Source: Mnemiopsis leidyi
Lineage: Eukaryota; Ctenophora; Tentaculata; Lobata; Bolinopsidae
Direction: 5' to 3'
Assembly (NCBI GenBank): GCA_000226015.1
Contig: JH157278.1
Span: 184,693 to 244,095 of the forward strand
DNA length: 59,403 nucleotides
Below the pieces are notes generated by a model. That model did not search any database. It was not told the origin of the DNA and saw nothing but the letters and a program-made list of their open reading frames with translations. The stretch's first letter is position 1. Each line of letters begins with the position of its first letter. The position numbers and the translations under genes are program-made. This document shows, piece after piece, positions 37,791-47,231 of this stretch.

Positions 37791-38554
37791 TAATGATTAT
37801 GCAAATGATGATTAAAATCAGTATGGTACTTGTCAATTGTCAAAAGTTGTTATTATGTATCTAGATTAAGATAATAAAATTTGTATAACTTTTTGCCATA
37901 TATATAGCAAGGGATCAAGGGAACACCCGAGTGGTAGCCGGGGCTTACAAACAGCAGAAAAAGACACTTAAGAGCTGTACAGGTGAGCCAGTGTCACAGG
38001 GCTCACTCTGGAGAGTTTAATTGTAAGTATAGTCTGTATGTTTGTACTGTCAGTTACTTTTGGTTTCTAACCTTCTACCTTAGTTGTTTCTAGTAGTCTT
38101 GGGATTAGTTTCTTGTTTTTTAAGGTTCGAATATGATGATCATATCTACCATTTTTCATTAACATTATGTAATTTTTGGTGAGGTTGTGAGGTCATAACC
38201 TTATTGTTTATTGTAGTGTATAGTACTTGTGTGGCTCATTGATTCGACTGTTTGACCTGGGCTTATGTGTCTGGCTTTGGACAAGACCCAGCGCGTGGCG
38301 GAATGAGAAGATCAAGCAAGACATGCTGAGTCAAGCCCTACTCTTCCCCGATATAAGAGTGGGCAATTAAAATATATTTATCAATTGATTGAGATGTTGC
38401 AAAAATAAATTTGACTTCTACTTTTACTTAGTGTTCAGTATTTATATTTATCTATTTGTCGTTAAATTATAGCTCTTTAATCACACTGCTTATCAGCATT
38501 TAGCTGTTTGTTAATCAATGTGGCTTGTTTCACTCTACAGTGTAACCTTGTAAA
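37791..38554. other. Noncoding; possible retroelement leader
   Basis: Nothing codes here. The block at 37915-38030 (AAGGGAACACCCGAG and following) and the ATATAAGAGTGGGCAATTAA block near 38353 look like parts of a repeat or leader region. They precede the degenerate open frames at 38555-39035. Inference only. Confidence 0.25.
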
Positions 38555-39035
38555 ATGGAATCTCATGACCTCGCTGAAATGAATCCCATCCCAAACACAG
38601 GCTTGGAGTTAGGTTGTTTAGGACAGTTAAAGAAACGTTATAGTCCAGGATTGGTGCATGTAAAACGGGCTGACTTGAACAATCTGATCATGCAGAGTTA
38701 GCAGAAATTCGTATTACAGCTCTGTATTTCTTTGGCGAATCGCTAAATAAAGTTGAGAATTTCAGAGTTCTCAAATAGTTCACTGCAGAACAGACTCAAC
38801 GAAAGTCAGCAGCATGTTACCAGTACTGAGGCAGCTCAAAGTGTTAAAGAAAACTGGCGAATTATCAGTTATTGACTTAGTAAAGATTGTTGTGAGCTCA
38901 CTTGTTGACTCAGTTAAAACAGAACTGCGATCGTACAGTTCAGCAGTTCAGAATAATATACCAAAAGAACAGGGCATATGCTCTAAAGCGCTCACCAAAG
39001 TCGTTCACAACATTGTCCAAGAAAATTCAGCTTGA
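38555..39035 (+). pseudogene. Degenerate retroelement ORF1-like fragment
   Basis: An open segment from ATG 38555 (MESHDLAEMNPIPNTG) ends in a stop after about 49 codons. A second frame at 38814-39035 (73 codons) holds LRSYSSAVQNNIPKEQ and LTKVVHNIVQENSA. The latter looks like the coiled-coil to KVV-V-EE boundary often seen in ORF1 proteins of invertebrate LINE-type elements. Frameshifts and stops separate the pieces and no reverse transcriptase follows before the assembly gap. The identification is by general resemblance only; it could be an unrelated unknown gene fragment. Confidence 0.3.
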
Positions 39036-39124
39036 CTGAGAAGGACAGTTTGGACATATTTAAACTTTCAAGCTCCTTGATTGTAGAAAATCTATCTAAT
39101 TGACCAATGTCAAGACTCAGGGCT

Positions 39125-39148
39125 AGCAGTAGTAGTAGTAGTAGTAGT
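39125..39148 (+). repeat. (AGT)n microsatellite
   Basis: About eight AGT/CAGT triplets in a row, not in a coding context. Confidence 0.85.
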
Positions 39149-39462
39149 CAATGGGCGGCTGTAGTTAAGCCTTCATAATGCCTCTTACCTGCTTTCAGAT
39201 TGAAGGTCATATATGCTTGACCATGTGAATTGTGACTGGACCGTCTGGTCGGAGAACACCAGTCTAAATGGGTGCGTAATCATATGGCCGTATAGGCAAT
39301 AAACGTTTGGCATTGAAGGGTGAGTGCGGCCACTTAATCACTGATAGAGTTTCAGAGAGTATTAAGTTTAATGATTGGTCTGTTACTTATTAGCCGCATG
39401 ATAAATCAGTTTAAGTTTCAGAGAGTGTATGTCTGATTCCAAAAGTTTGGTAGAATAGTGCT

Positions 39463-39595
39463 NNNNNNNNNNNNNNNNNNNNNNNNNNNNNNNNNNNNNN
39501 NNNNNNNNNNNNNNNNNNNNNNNNNNNNNNNNNNNNNNNNNNNNNNNNNNNNNNNNNNNNNNNNNNNNNNNNNNNNNNNNNNNNNTGCCTCACAT
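39463..39595. other. Assembly gap (133 N)
   Basis: A run of N whose left flank is unique-looking sequence and whose right flank opens inside an R1 element. The gap probably reflects failure to assemble the missing part of that repeat; the true gap size is unknown. Confidence 0.95.
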
Positions 39596-40130
39596 CAAGA
39601 AAAATGATCAAAATTCGATGAACTTTAGTTTTATTGAGTAATTTGTCGAAATTTGACAGATTGAAAGATGAATGTTACACGATTTTAATCTCAGCTCCAT
39701 ACACGGTATGAATCTATTTAACGACAAACTTACATAACGCTATTAGTATAAAGTATAAACACAACGCAGTATGGTTATGAACAAATTATAAAGGTAGCAC
39801 AGACAATATAATTATGACGACGTCATACAGACTCACGATATTTGAAATGAAACAATGAAAAGAACGCGCGATAGTTTTCAAACTTTGCGCGTGCAGAGTG
39901 AAATTTTTTAAAATCATGCATTGAACGGCTGCATTAATTCGCGCGTCTGTATTGACACGTGCAGAGCCAGAACTTTGAAAATTAACCGAAATTACGTGTG
40001 GTTAGTGGTTGCGTATTATGATTCCTTATTTCGCGTATTTTAATTACAATAAGCAACGGCATGATAATTCAAATTGATACGGGAAATTCAGCGGGCGCCT
40101 GACACAGTGAAAGCGGCCGCAATTCTTGTT
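39596..40130. mobile_element. Interspersed element, family R1, copy C (left part lost in gap)
   Basis: From the gap onward the sequence matches the distal two thirds of copies A and B. It shares TTGTCGAA with GACAGATTGA, TTACACGATTTTAATCTCAG, ACAACGCAGTATG, the GACGACGTCATACAGA stretch and the terminal AAAGCGGCCGCAATTCTTGTT. Same orientation as the other copies. Confidence 0.8.
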
Positions 40131-41589
40131 TGAATTTTTCGCCTGGGGGCTGAATAGACTTTTTTCCCTAATGTTTTGGCAAATACCCTTTGCACATTCT
40201 GAACTGGTATAAAAATCAAGTTTGAGCTTCCTGTGGGATTTTTTCTTGTGGTACAGAAGCTCTAGGGAAATTCACTATAATTGTAATTTTAAAGGAACAG
40301 AGAGGCCAGGGTGCTATGGCCCTCTCAAATATTTGGATTGAGGGGCAATATCTCATTTGCCCCCTCCCTCTTTGTCAACAACTTCTATTAGGAAATCGCT
40401 ATTAATCTATCTGGCATGTGCCAAATTTCTAAAATTATTTACACTCATTTTACAACTATAGCTACCCTCATAAAGTATATTGCACTGATTGTAATGGCGT
40501 AAAACGTTGACATATCATCACTTTTGCCTTGTCAAATTAATTGTAGAATATTACCAACCATATTTTTGAAAAGTGACCCACTAGTTTTTTAGCATATTCA
40601 TCCACCCTGGCCTAAGTACGCTTGGTTTATCGAACAAGGAACGCTCCTGCTTGGCATCGCGGGGATTCCCCAGTAGCACCTTAGGCAAAAGATTTCCTGC
40701 TAGATGCTAATGTTTGCTAAGTAGCTGTGTCTGGAACCAATCAAGATCACTAGGTTAGAATCAGTGTGGTTAATATAATGCTGTGCACTGTAAATAAAAG
40801 CATTCGCATCAACGATAAACTTTTGCTGGTTTCTGCTGGTAGTGTGAGGGGTGATTGGCACAAGGAGTTGAAAAAATAACAAAAAGATAAGATTAATTAT
40901 TTATTATTTATTTATTCATTAACACCTATGAGATGAAAATGGGTGAAGAATGATAAACTGCTGCCAGCTAACTCACCAACAACAGAGCAAGCCCAAAGAG
41001 TTAAAGGAAAGGAAAGACACAGCCTGTCATCTGGGTGAACCACCACAGACAGCGCTCCAACTTCTATGGGGCCGAGGGTGTTGGCTCCAATAACCATCCA
41101 TAACAGACAGTGTCTGGCCCCTACAAGGTTTTCTTTCAGAGAATAACAGGACTAATGACTATGCCATTCTTCATATCAGGCCAATCCGTTCAGTAACCAG
41201 CTGATTAAGCACCACATCTGATAGAAAATTTGGTTCGAATTGGACTTTGCTAGGATTTGCCAATTTTTCTGACGACACTAATGCTACCTCGAGGAAAGAC
41301 ATGAGCCCCGGCAAAACTGACCAAAAAAGAGGTAAGGATTTAAACTATACAACTTTGCGTTACTAAACTAGGTTTAGTAGTGTATTCGTGTGCCCTGACT
41401 TCGAAGAAACTGGTTAAAGAATTTATATTTTGTGTTGATGTATTTTACTGGCACTTCAACCTAAATTTGGATTTGCTGCTTCTACACTGTATAGGATTAT
41501 AAGACAATATTCCTGAATATCTTCGTAGAAATCTATATCACGCACTTTATGGATTAAACTTAGCGTTGTTATTTAGCTTTTTTACTTAA
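40131..41589. other. Noncoding; weak candidate leader at 41301
   Basis: No firm gene. At 41301-41331 a short ATG frame (MSPGKTDQKR) runs into a strong donor (AAAGAG|GTAAGG). Phase 1 would join in frame to the CAG acceptor just before NTPCR, but the distance is 5 kb, so this is only a possibility. Confidence 0.2.
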
Positions 41590-42850
41590 CTAAGTAACTA
41601 AGCTTTGAATGACATATTATTTTTCATATCATATAATTTGATTGTACAGGTATAAAATTAAAAATAGATTTTAAGTTTTACTAATTTTATAAGTTTTACT
41701 AATTTTAAGTTTTACTGATCCCACCCAACCTACAGTATCACAGTTCGGGGTAGAGTTGCCTTAAGCAAAACCGCAAGTATCTAAAACTTCCAAAACAATG
41801 CCTAAGGTTATTTTTGCTAGACGGTGCCTTGCCCTGCTGCCGCGAAACGCGCGGCGTTGTGGCCGCGCAGACAATGTTACTTTTGTTCTAACCAGAGCCC
41901 TTTTGTGCAGATATGGCTGCTTAGCAGTTGACGAGATGATATCCGTCTAACGCCAGGAGAGCAGCAAACTGCGAGCCGCGCGCGGATCGGGGAACACCTC
42001 GACAACGTAGCAGCCGCGCGCGTAGCGTGCGTAAGCACCTGGTTAGGTGAATATAACAGCACGAGATAAAGTTCGCCTAGTCCAAAACCAGGCTTTAGCT
42101 GTTCATGTTGGGTGAAAATTTGCTAATCACGTATATCCCTGTGCAAGCTTAACACCATGTAAGGACGGGCACGCGACGTAAAAGCGATATGGCGCAAAAG
42201 CTATATAGGGCGCGCGCAGCGCGAGCCACAGTGCACAGGGCTATGTTGGCTTAAAAAGGTGAAAACTTTTTCTGAACATACAAAATACATATATTAAAAA
42301 CATGCCATATTATCTCGTACGTGTAAGAACTTGCACTTTCAATGCTTTGACCATTGTTGTCTGGTTTTGTAAGTGTTATATAAGTGTTAATAGCGCGAGA
42401 TAAGAGCGGTCGCACGACGCAACAGTTGTTGCGTCCCGACAGGGCGCGCGCAGTGCAAGCCACAGGACTATGTTAACTTAGCCATATGACCAGAGTTACC
42501 GAGCATTGCGTAGTGCAGCCACCACTTAAAATATTAAAACTTAAAGATCCCATGTATTTATAATTGTCGAGGTCAAATTTATAATAGCTCTTATTGGAAA
42601 TTGTTTCTCCAACAGATAGCAGACACTTCTTATGCATCTAAATGAGGATATTCCCCGCCAAAAATTTTGTGTCAAGGTTGCTAAACACGTAAATTCCTGT
42701 GCGAGCTTAGCGCGACATTAGGACAGCGACAGATGCACGGCGCAAAGTAAAACTCAAAATTTATTAAAACTCAAAATTTATTTTATACCTGTACAATCAA
42801 ATCATATCATATGAAGTAGTCAATGACTAGACCGAGCTATTGATGTGAAA
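41590..42850. mobile_element. Inverted-repeat-bounded element with GC-rich interior
   Basis: The left arm at about 41605-41710 is repeated in reverse complement at about 42750-42840. Both contain TTTGATTGTACAGGTATAAAA, cut here to its shared core (GATTGTACAGGTATAAAAT), then TTTTAAGTTTTACT-like sequence, with CATATCATA outside. Internal to the arms, AAGTTTTACTAATTTTA is itself duplicated. The interior holds the GC-rich modules described below and no intact transposase. Arms are imperfect and no target-site duplication was resolved. Confidence 0.5.
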
Positions 42851-42971
42851 AAGATAAAATTCTCAACATCCAAACAAATACAGGATGGGGTGGGATTAGG
42901 ACCACCTCCACCGCTTTAGACACTGCCCCTTCGCTACATCCTCCTTAGCCTAAGTAAATTATGGTAATTTA

Positions 42972-43017
42972 GCGCCAAAAATGCTGCGCGCTATTTGCGC
43001 GCAGCGTTTTCTGGCGC
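42972..43017. repeat. 46-bp hairpin, GC-rich arms
   Basis: GCGCCA...TGCTGCGCGC faces GCGCGCAGCG...TGGCGC around a short TATTT-type loop. The arms pair almost completely, with an A/T-rich bulge opposite TTTTC. It lies 60 bp before the candidate signal-peptide exon at 43078. Confidence 0.75.
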
Positions 43018-43077
43018 AAAATTGGCTCACTGGATCACGCTATTTACTAAAGCTACCTATAATTGTCTACAGCCATC

Positions 43078-43181
43078 ATGAATATCTCCAAACTTACTTA
43101 TTCTATGCTAGTGCTGATTACGGGGTTTGCAGTGGGTGGTTCCCAGCCCGAAGCTTCTGACGACAGTGTTAGGGACCTTAA
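43078..43181 (+). CDS. Candidate first exon of a small secreted protein
   Basis: ATG 43078 opens 34 codons: MNISKLTYSMLVLITGFAVG, then an acidic SQPEASDDSVRDL stretch, up to a strong donor AA|GTAAGG (phase 2). The N-terminus is a textbook signal peptide (polar start, hydrophobic core, small residues before SQP). Unspliced, the frame stops one codon later. The next exon was not fixed. Several downstream acceptors give only short, arginine-rich tails before a stop, for example the CTGCAG at about 44313. A short pro-peptide followed by a cationic peptide is therefore possible but unproven. No family recognised. Confidence 0.3.
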
Positions 43182-44314
43182 GTAAGGTAATTCACATCGA
43201 TTTGACACCTGTGAAACTTACGAAGATGAAGTTACCGCCATGTGTTTGTGTACAGTCCCCGTTCGACTTGTCCCTACTGGTGATTATCCTTTTGTGTTTT
43301 TAACCTTTCCAGTTTAAAGTGAGGTCTTTATGGCAAAATAAGGACATAAAGTTAGTATTTGTCGGATATTTTTAAACATAGAGACTCACCACGTTTACTA
43401 CGTTTTACTACGCTTAGCTAACCCATTCATGTGTCGTCGCCTGCCGTTCATAAATTTCTATAGAGTACTTATTACCTGTCGCCGATGACTTTTTACATAA
43501 TACATTTAATGTCGTGGTTTGGTGTTAGCTCTGGTTTCCCGATCTCCCGGATCTCCCTGAGTGCGGTGGAGGTACAACAGGGTGGAAGAAAATGAACAAT
43601 GTTTTCATCCTTCAGCAGCCTCCACTTTGAGCTTGGGCCGGGATAATCGGGGGATCAACTCTGACATGGAATTGTGACTAGGACCAGAAGTTTGAGAGGT
43701 ATTATATTTTGAGAAGTGAGCCTCTCATATGACTAATGACATTACTGAAACACATAATTCAAGCATCAAACAATTACTGATGTTTCCTTTTGCCGGCCGG
43801 CGGTGGCACATGAAGCTCAATATCTCTTGCAATGCTAGCGCTTAGCTCTTGCTGTTGTGCTCGAGGGGCAAGTGCCCGCTCATCGAGGTCGAGGCTAAAT
43901 GACTTATATTTTTAATATATTTGCAAACCTCAACCAATAGATCTTATACTCATTTAGTACGGTCTCGGCACACGCAGAGACGGACGCTCCAGAGAAGTGT
44001 CCGTCTCTGCGAATGTCCCCTGATAAGCGGGTATGTGTTTGTTTATATGCAGTGTTGAAGTAATGAAACTCCTTGATTTTAGTATTCTGACGTTTTGGAA
44101 ACTTGCTTTTAAATTTAGATATGTTTTCAGAAATTTAGGGATACCTTAATTCAATAGTAGTATACGACGATTTTTAGTAGTTAAATGCTATCACACATCA
44201 ATTAGCCATTCCCATTATCTAACAATTAAGTTTTGAAACATAAAAGATTTATGACAACTTAAACTCATTGATTGAATGTAGTGATAGCAAATTTGTTTTT
44301 TATGTACCTGCAGC
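43182..44314. other. Noncoding or intron
   Basis: No supported exon. It contains the 13-bp-arm hairpin at 43973-44011 and moderately GC-rich stretches at 43530-43640 and 43790-43890. Confidence 0.35.
43973..44011. repeat. Perfect 13-bp-arm hairpin
   Basis: CGCAGAGACGGAC (43973-43985) and GTCCGTCTCTGCG (43999-44011) are perfect reverse complements around a 13-base spacer. The function is unknown; it may be the end of a small transposon or an RNA hairpin. Confidence 0.85.
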
Positions 44315-44466
44315 ATGGTGGCTCGCCGTGCCGCGCGTGCGCGTCTGCTGCGCGTTACGGCGTCCCCACGCTCCAGGCGATCTTGCTGAACAAGTGTGGC
44401 GCGTGCGCGCGCGGGTCCGGACGTGACGCCAGTCCTGGTCCGGGGCCGCGCGTGCGGGCTATACTG
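44314..44466. other. CpG-dense GC island of about 150 bp
   Basis: The block is over 70% GC by eye within sequence of about one-third GC, with many CGCG and GCGTGCGC runs, and is preceded by an acceptor-like GTACCTGCAG. Both strands are open over it because GC-rich sequence lacks stops. It could be an exon, a mini CpG island or a foreign fragment. The + frame has a CRAC ... CGAC cysteine pattern, but no family fits. Confidence 0.4.
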
Positions 44467-46070
44467 GTTTTGCATTATGCAATCAATCTTTATTTGCCTT
44501 ACTTGTGTGTGAGCAAAATGAAATATTATGATTTGTTTGATAAAATGCTGTAAATAAAAATTCTACTTTTTCTGAAAAAAAATTCTACTTTTTCTTCTTG
44601 TCTTAATAGATTTGATGTATTTGTAGTGTTGAAATGGTTTAAAACCTGTAATAGTACTAAACCTTTTATTGAAAGCTAAGATCTCAGCAAGTCTTTATGA
44701 ATTTAATACGTATAGGTAATTTTTAAACATTCATATAAATCAGATATTGATATATAATATACGTCATGAACTTCGTACTATATCTTTATATAGAGAAAAA
44801 ATATAATTGGACATTGTAAAAAAGCTTGAACACTTATGCTGAATGTGTGTCCCAATATGCAATAAGGCGCACAGCTTGAGCCACAGAGCTGTGTTGGCTT
44901 AGCAAGTGTCAAGGTTGACGGAAATTGGCATTGACAATTGAGCACGCACATTTTAACTAATCATATTCAATGTTTCTTACTTCGACGATAAACTTCAGTT
45001 TCGTAATTTTAGTTTTGGTGTTATAATTCAACAAGCAGCTTCACGGACAAAGGACTCTAGATCTTTTCGACTCTAGATCGGATATTTTGGGTCTTAACTT
45101 ATAATGTACATTATAAAGTTTGAATCTAGTTGACACTTTGACAAGATTATATCCGTCTACCGATTTAACTTAGAACTGCGAGAGTCGGGTATCACCGCGA
45201 CAAGCAACTATTCCCCTTTCTACGTTAGTCGTTGTCGCGGTGATACCCGACTCTCGCAGCTCAAAGGGGTGGATATAATCTCGTCAACCTTAGTCGTCGT
45301 GTACTTCACCTGGAGTCTAGAGGAGTTTTGATTTGGTTTGTTTGGTTCGTCTTTAAGTTATCTTATTTTTGCTTCTTTCTTGTGGTGTGGTAGTGCTTCT
45401 AGTTTTGCTTGACCATGGTTCACCTTGTGTCCTTGTTTTTTTTGGTAATGTCTTACAATTGGATTGCTGAAGTTAACAAATTATGTTTAAGGCTGTCATC
45501 TAATTAAACTCAATTTGCTCAAGGAAAACGATAATTTTGCTGTGAGTGCCCTCTGTTCAGTATTATTGATCTCGTTCTGAGACACTGTGTTTCATATCGA
45601 GAACTTTAATTGAATCCCTGCTGCGCTAAACATCTTTATCACTGTGCCAGCTTAGCGCGAAATTACGACGGACGCGCTTCGCAAAAGCTCACACAGGTAG
45701 CCAAGATTGACTACAAGTTCATCGAGAAAGATTTAACACGTGACTTGTACCGAGATGACTGATTAGGCTTTCTCTAGCTACTTGAACTTACTTAAAGTGC
45801 TTAAACTACTTCAATTTTGACTAGGAATGCCATTCCTAAATTCTCAACTTTCTGCCACCGGGCAAGAGTGGTATGATACAAACCCTTGATTAAAAGTGGT
45901 ATTTTCATTTTGTGTGTTTAAAACTGAGCCGACCCCGTGGTTGTGTTGAACTATCTATATTTCCTCAAGAACTTATATTTGCCAAATTGCTGATAATCTC
46001 TTTTGAATAAACATTACATTGTTTTACAAGAAAGTGGTTCTCTTCAATCATATAATGGGTTGATCATATT
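44467..46070. other. Noncoding with repeat modules
   Basis: No exon is supported. It contains an AATTCTACTTTTTCT direct duplication near 44560-44597, the large hairpin at 45140-45286 and two GC-rich module copies. Confidence 0.4.
45140..45286. repeat. Large imperfect hairpin with 34-bp near-perfect inner arms
   Basis: The inner arms at 45176-45210 and 45226-45259 pair over about 34 bases (for example CTGCGAGAGTCGGGTATCAC against GTGATACCCGACTCTCGCAG) around a 15-base loop. The outer arms, GACAAGATTATATCCG at 45140 and a GGATATAATCTCGTC end near 45285, also pair. Related outer sequence (GACGAGATGATATCCGTCTA ... CTGCGAG) occurs at 41931-41980. This is probably a foldback or MITE-type element. 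Confidence 0.8.
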
Positions 46071-46345
46071 AATGGGTTGGTGGTGTAGTGGTATCGATCC
46101 CGACTTTCTACGCAGAAGATCGGGGGTTCGATTCCCAGTTCCGCCAATCCTAGAGGAGTGCGCTAAGGACATTTGCCTATGCAATCTTCTTCGGTTGACT
46201 CAGCCGAATGACCGGGAAACCGTGATTGAGGCCGTTAAATGAGGAGGGTCTCCGTTAAAAGATCTAGAATCTTCCAGGAGCCCCTTCAGTATAACTGTAA
46301 AAGCCTGGGTACGGGTGTAACAAATACAAAATAAAATACAAATAT
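46071..46345 (+). mobile_element. tRNA-derived SINE, copy 1 (complete)
   Basis: The tRNA-like head lies at 46073-46147, with a pol III A-box (TGGTGTAGTGG) and B-box (GGTTCGATTCC) and a near-complete acceptor stem (TTGGTGG/CCGCCAA). It is followed by a body of about 170 bp and an A-rich tail (AAATACAAAATAAAATAC). It shares nearly identical body sequence with 51530-51722. The extra TT between the T-arm and acceptor and a distorted anticodon arm mark it as a SINE head, not a working tRNA gene. It ends just before NTPCR. Confidence 0.8.
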
Positions 46346-46368
46346 AATTTTAAACACACTGCACAGCC

Positions 46369-46932
46369 ATGAAAAAACATTTGTTTCTTACTGGACCCCC
46401 AGGAATTGGAAAAACAACTCTGTGTAAAAGGCTTGCTAATTGTTTTCGTGATAAATACCCAAATCAAATCAAAGGATTTTACACAGAAGAAGTACGGAGT
46501 GAAGCAAGCTTCAAGAGAATTGGATTTGATGTTGTCGCTGTGAAAGATGATTCAATTCGAGCAACACTAGCAAGAGAGCTTCCGCATGGAGCTCAACTTC
46601 GTGGACCAAAGATATCCAAATACACCGTAGATATAAAGTCTTTTGAGCAAAATGCCCTTCCTTTTATCAGTTGTTGTGAATCTGAGGCAAATTTAATAGT
46701 TATTGACGAAATTGGGAAGATGGAACTTTTTAGCCATCTGTTTAAGGCACAGGTCATGAAACTTTTGGAAATTGACAATGTAATTTTACTATGTACTATC
46801 CCTGTTCAATCTATCCCATTTGTTAATGTGCTTAAAAATAGGCCAGATGTTGAGATTGTTACTGTTACAAAGGAGAACAGGGACAGTCTTCAAGACAACC
46901 TCTCCCAACTTTTGATTAGTAAATTCAGTTAG
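46369..46932 (+). CDS. NTPCR: Nucleoside-triphosphatase, cancer-related (THEP1/NTPCR family)
   Basis: A 187-residue, single-exon frame, close in length to the human protein of about 190 residues. NTPCR hydrolyses nucleoside 5'-triphosphates to diphosphates. Walker A is GPPGIGKTT (residues 9-17); FYTEEVR (about 36-42) and RIGFDVV follow; the Walker B with family signature is VIDEIGKMEL (about 111-120, Asp113, Glu114). The C-terminal half has a TIPV segment (about 145-148) and VTKENRD near 165. The start MKKHLFLTGPP aligns with the family N-terminus. A splice-acceptor-like CACACTGCACAG lies 2 bp before the ATG, so the 5' UTR may be spliced or trans-spliced. A poly-A signal follows 14 bp after the stop codon. 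HSD17B8 starts 299 bp downstream on the same strand. Confidence 0.95.
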   Translation: MKKHLFLTGPPGIGKTTLCKRLANCFRDKYPNQIKGFYTEEVRSEASFKRIGFDVVAVKDDSIRATLARELPHGAQLRGPKISKYTVDIKSFEQNALPFISCCESEANLIVIDEIGKMELFSHLFKAQVMKLLEIDNVILLCTIPVQSIPFVNVLKNRPDVEIVTVTKENRDSLQDNLSQLLISKFS

Positions 46933-46945
46933 GTACTTGTCATTG

Positions 46946-46951
46946 AATAAA
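46946..46951 (+). terminator. Polyadenylation signal of NTPCR
   Basis: AATAAA 14 bp after the NTPCR stop codon, giving a very short 3' UTR before the next gene. Confidence 0.6.
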
Positions 46952-47231
46952 TATGCTAGAAACCGATTTAAGCTCAATCAAATTTGCTGGTCCCAGGTTA
47001 GATGCTGTAAATTTTATGATGCTTTTTTATCTTGTTGTTTAGAAATTTACAAGTGCTTTAAGCTATGTCATTCTCAAATATTTGACTGCAATATGTCCAT
47101 TGTCTTTTCTAAATTTCATTCACAGAAATATTTGTAAATTTTTTTGATTTGTAAATATGTTTGATCAATAATCAACAAATACTGACTGTACTTATATCTG
47201 AATGTAACTTGACATCATATGTAGTAGAAAA

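Larger units (their letters stand above)
42109..45700. repeat. Dispersed GC-rich module family, at least 5 partial copies
   Basis: Related blocks lie at about 42109-42263, 42405-42480, 42655-42745, 44858-44912 and 45625-45695. Shared pieces are GCTAAACACGTA..CCTGTGCGAGC, TTAGCGCGACATTAGGACG, the GCGCAAAAGCT step, AGGGCGCGCGCAGCGCGAGC with CACAG, and GCTATGTTGGCTTA. Different copies keep different subsets, so this is a decayed, modular repeat family. It contrasts sharply in base composition with the AT-rich background. Confidence 0.6.

Noticed and set aside
38555-39035. Intact host gene
   Set aside because: The frame is interrupted by stops and frameshifts and no splice sites repair it.
39411-39611. 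Open frame spanning the assembly gap
   Set aside because: Most of it is N; no real sequence supports it.
44215-44553. Two overlapping Arg/Cys-rich proteins from the GC block
   Set aside because: Both strands are open over the same GC-rich stretch, as expected by chance; neither has a domain. Kept only as a possible exon in a finding.
46073-46147. Functional tRNA gene
   Set aside because: A- and B-boxes are good, but the anticodon arm is distorted, two extra bases separate the T-arm and acceptor, and the following body matches another SINE copy.
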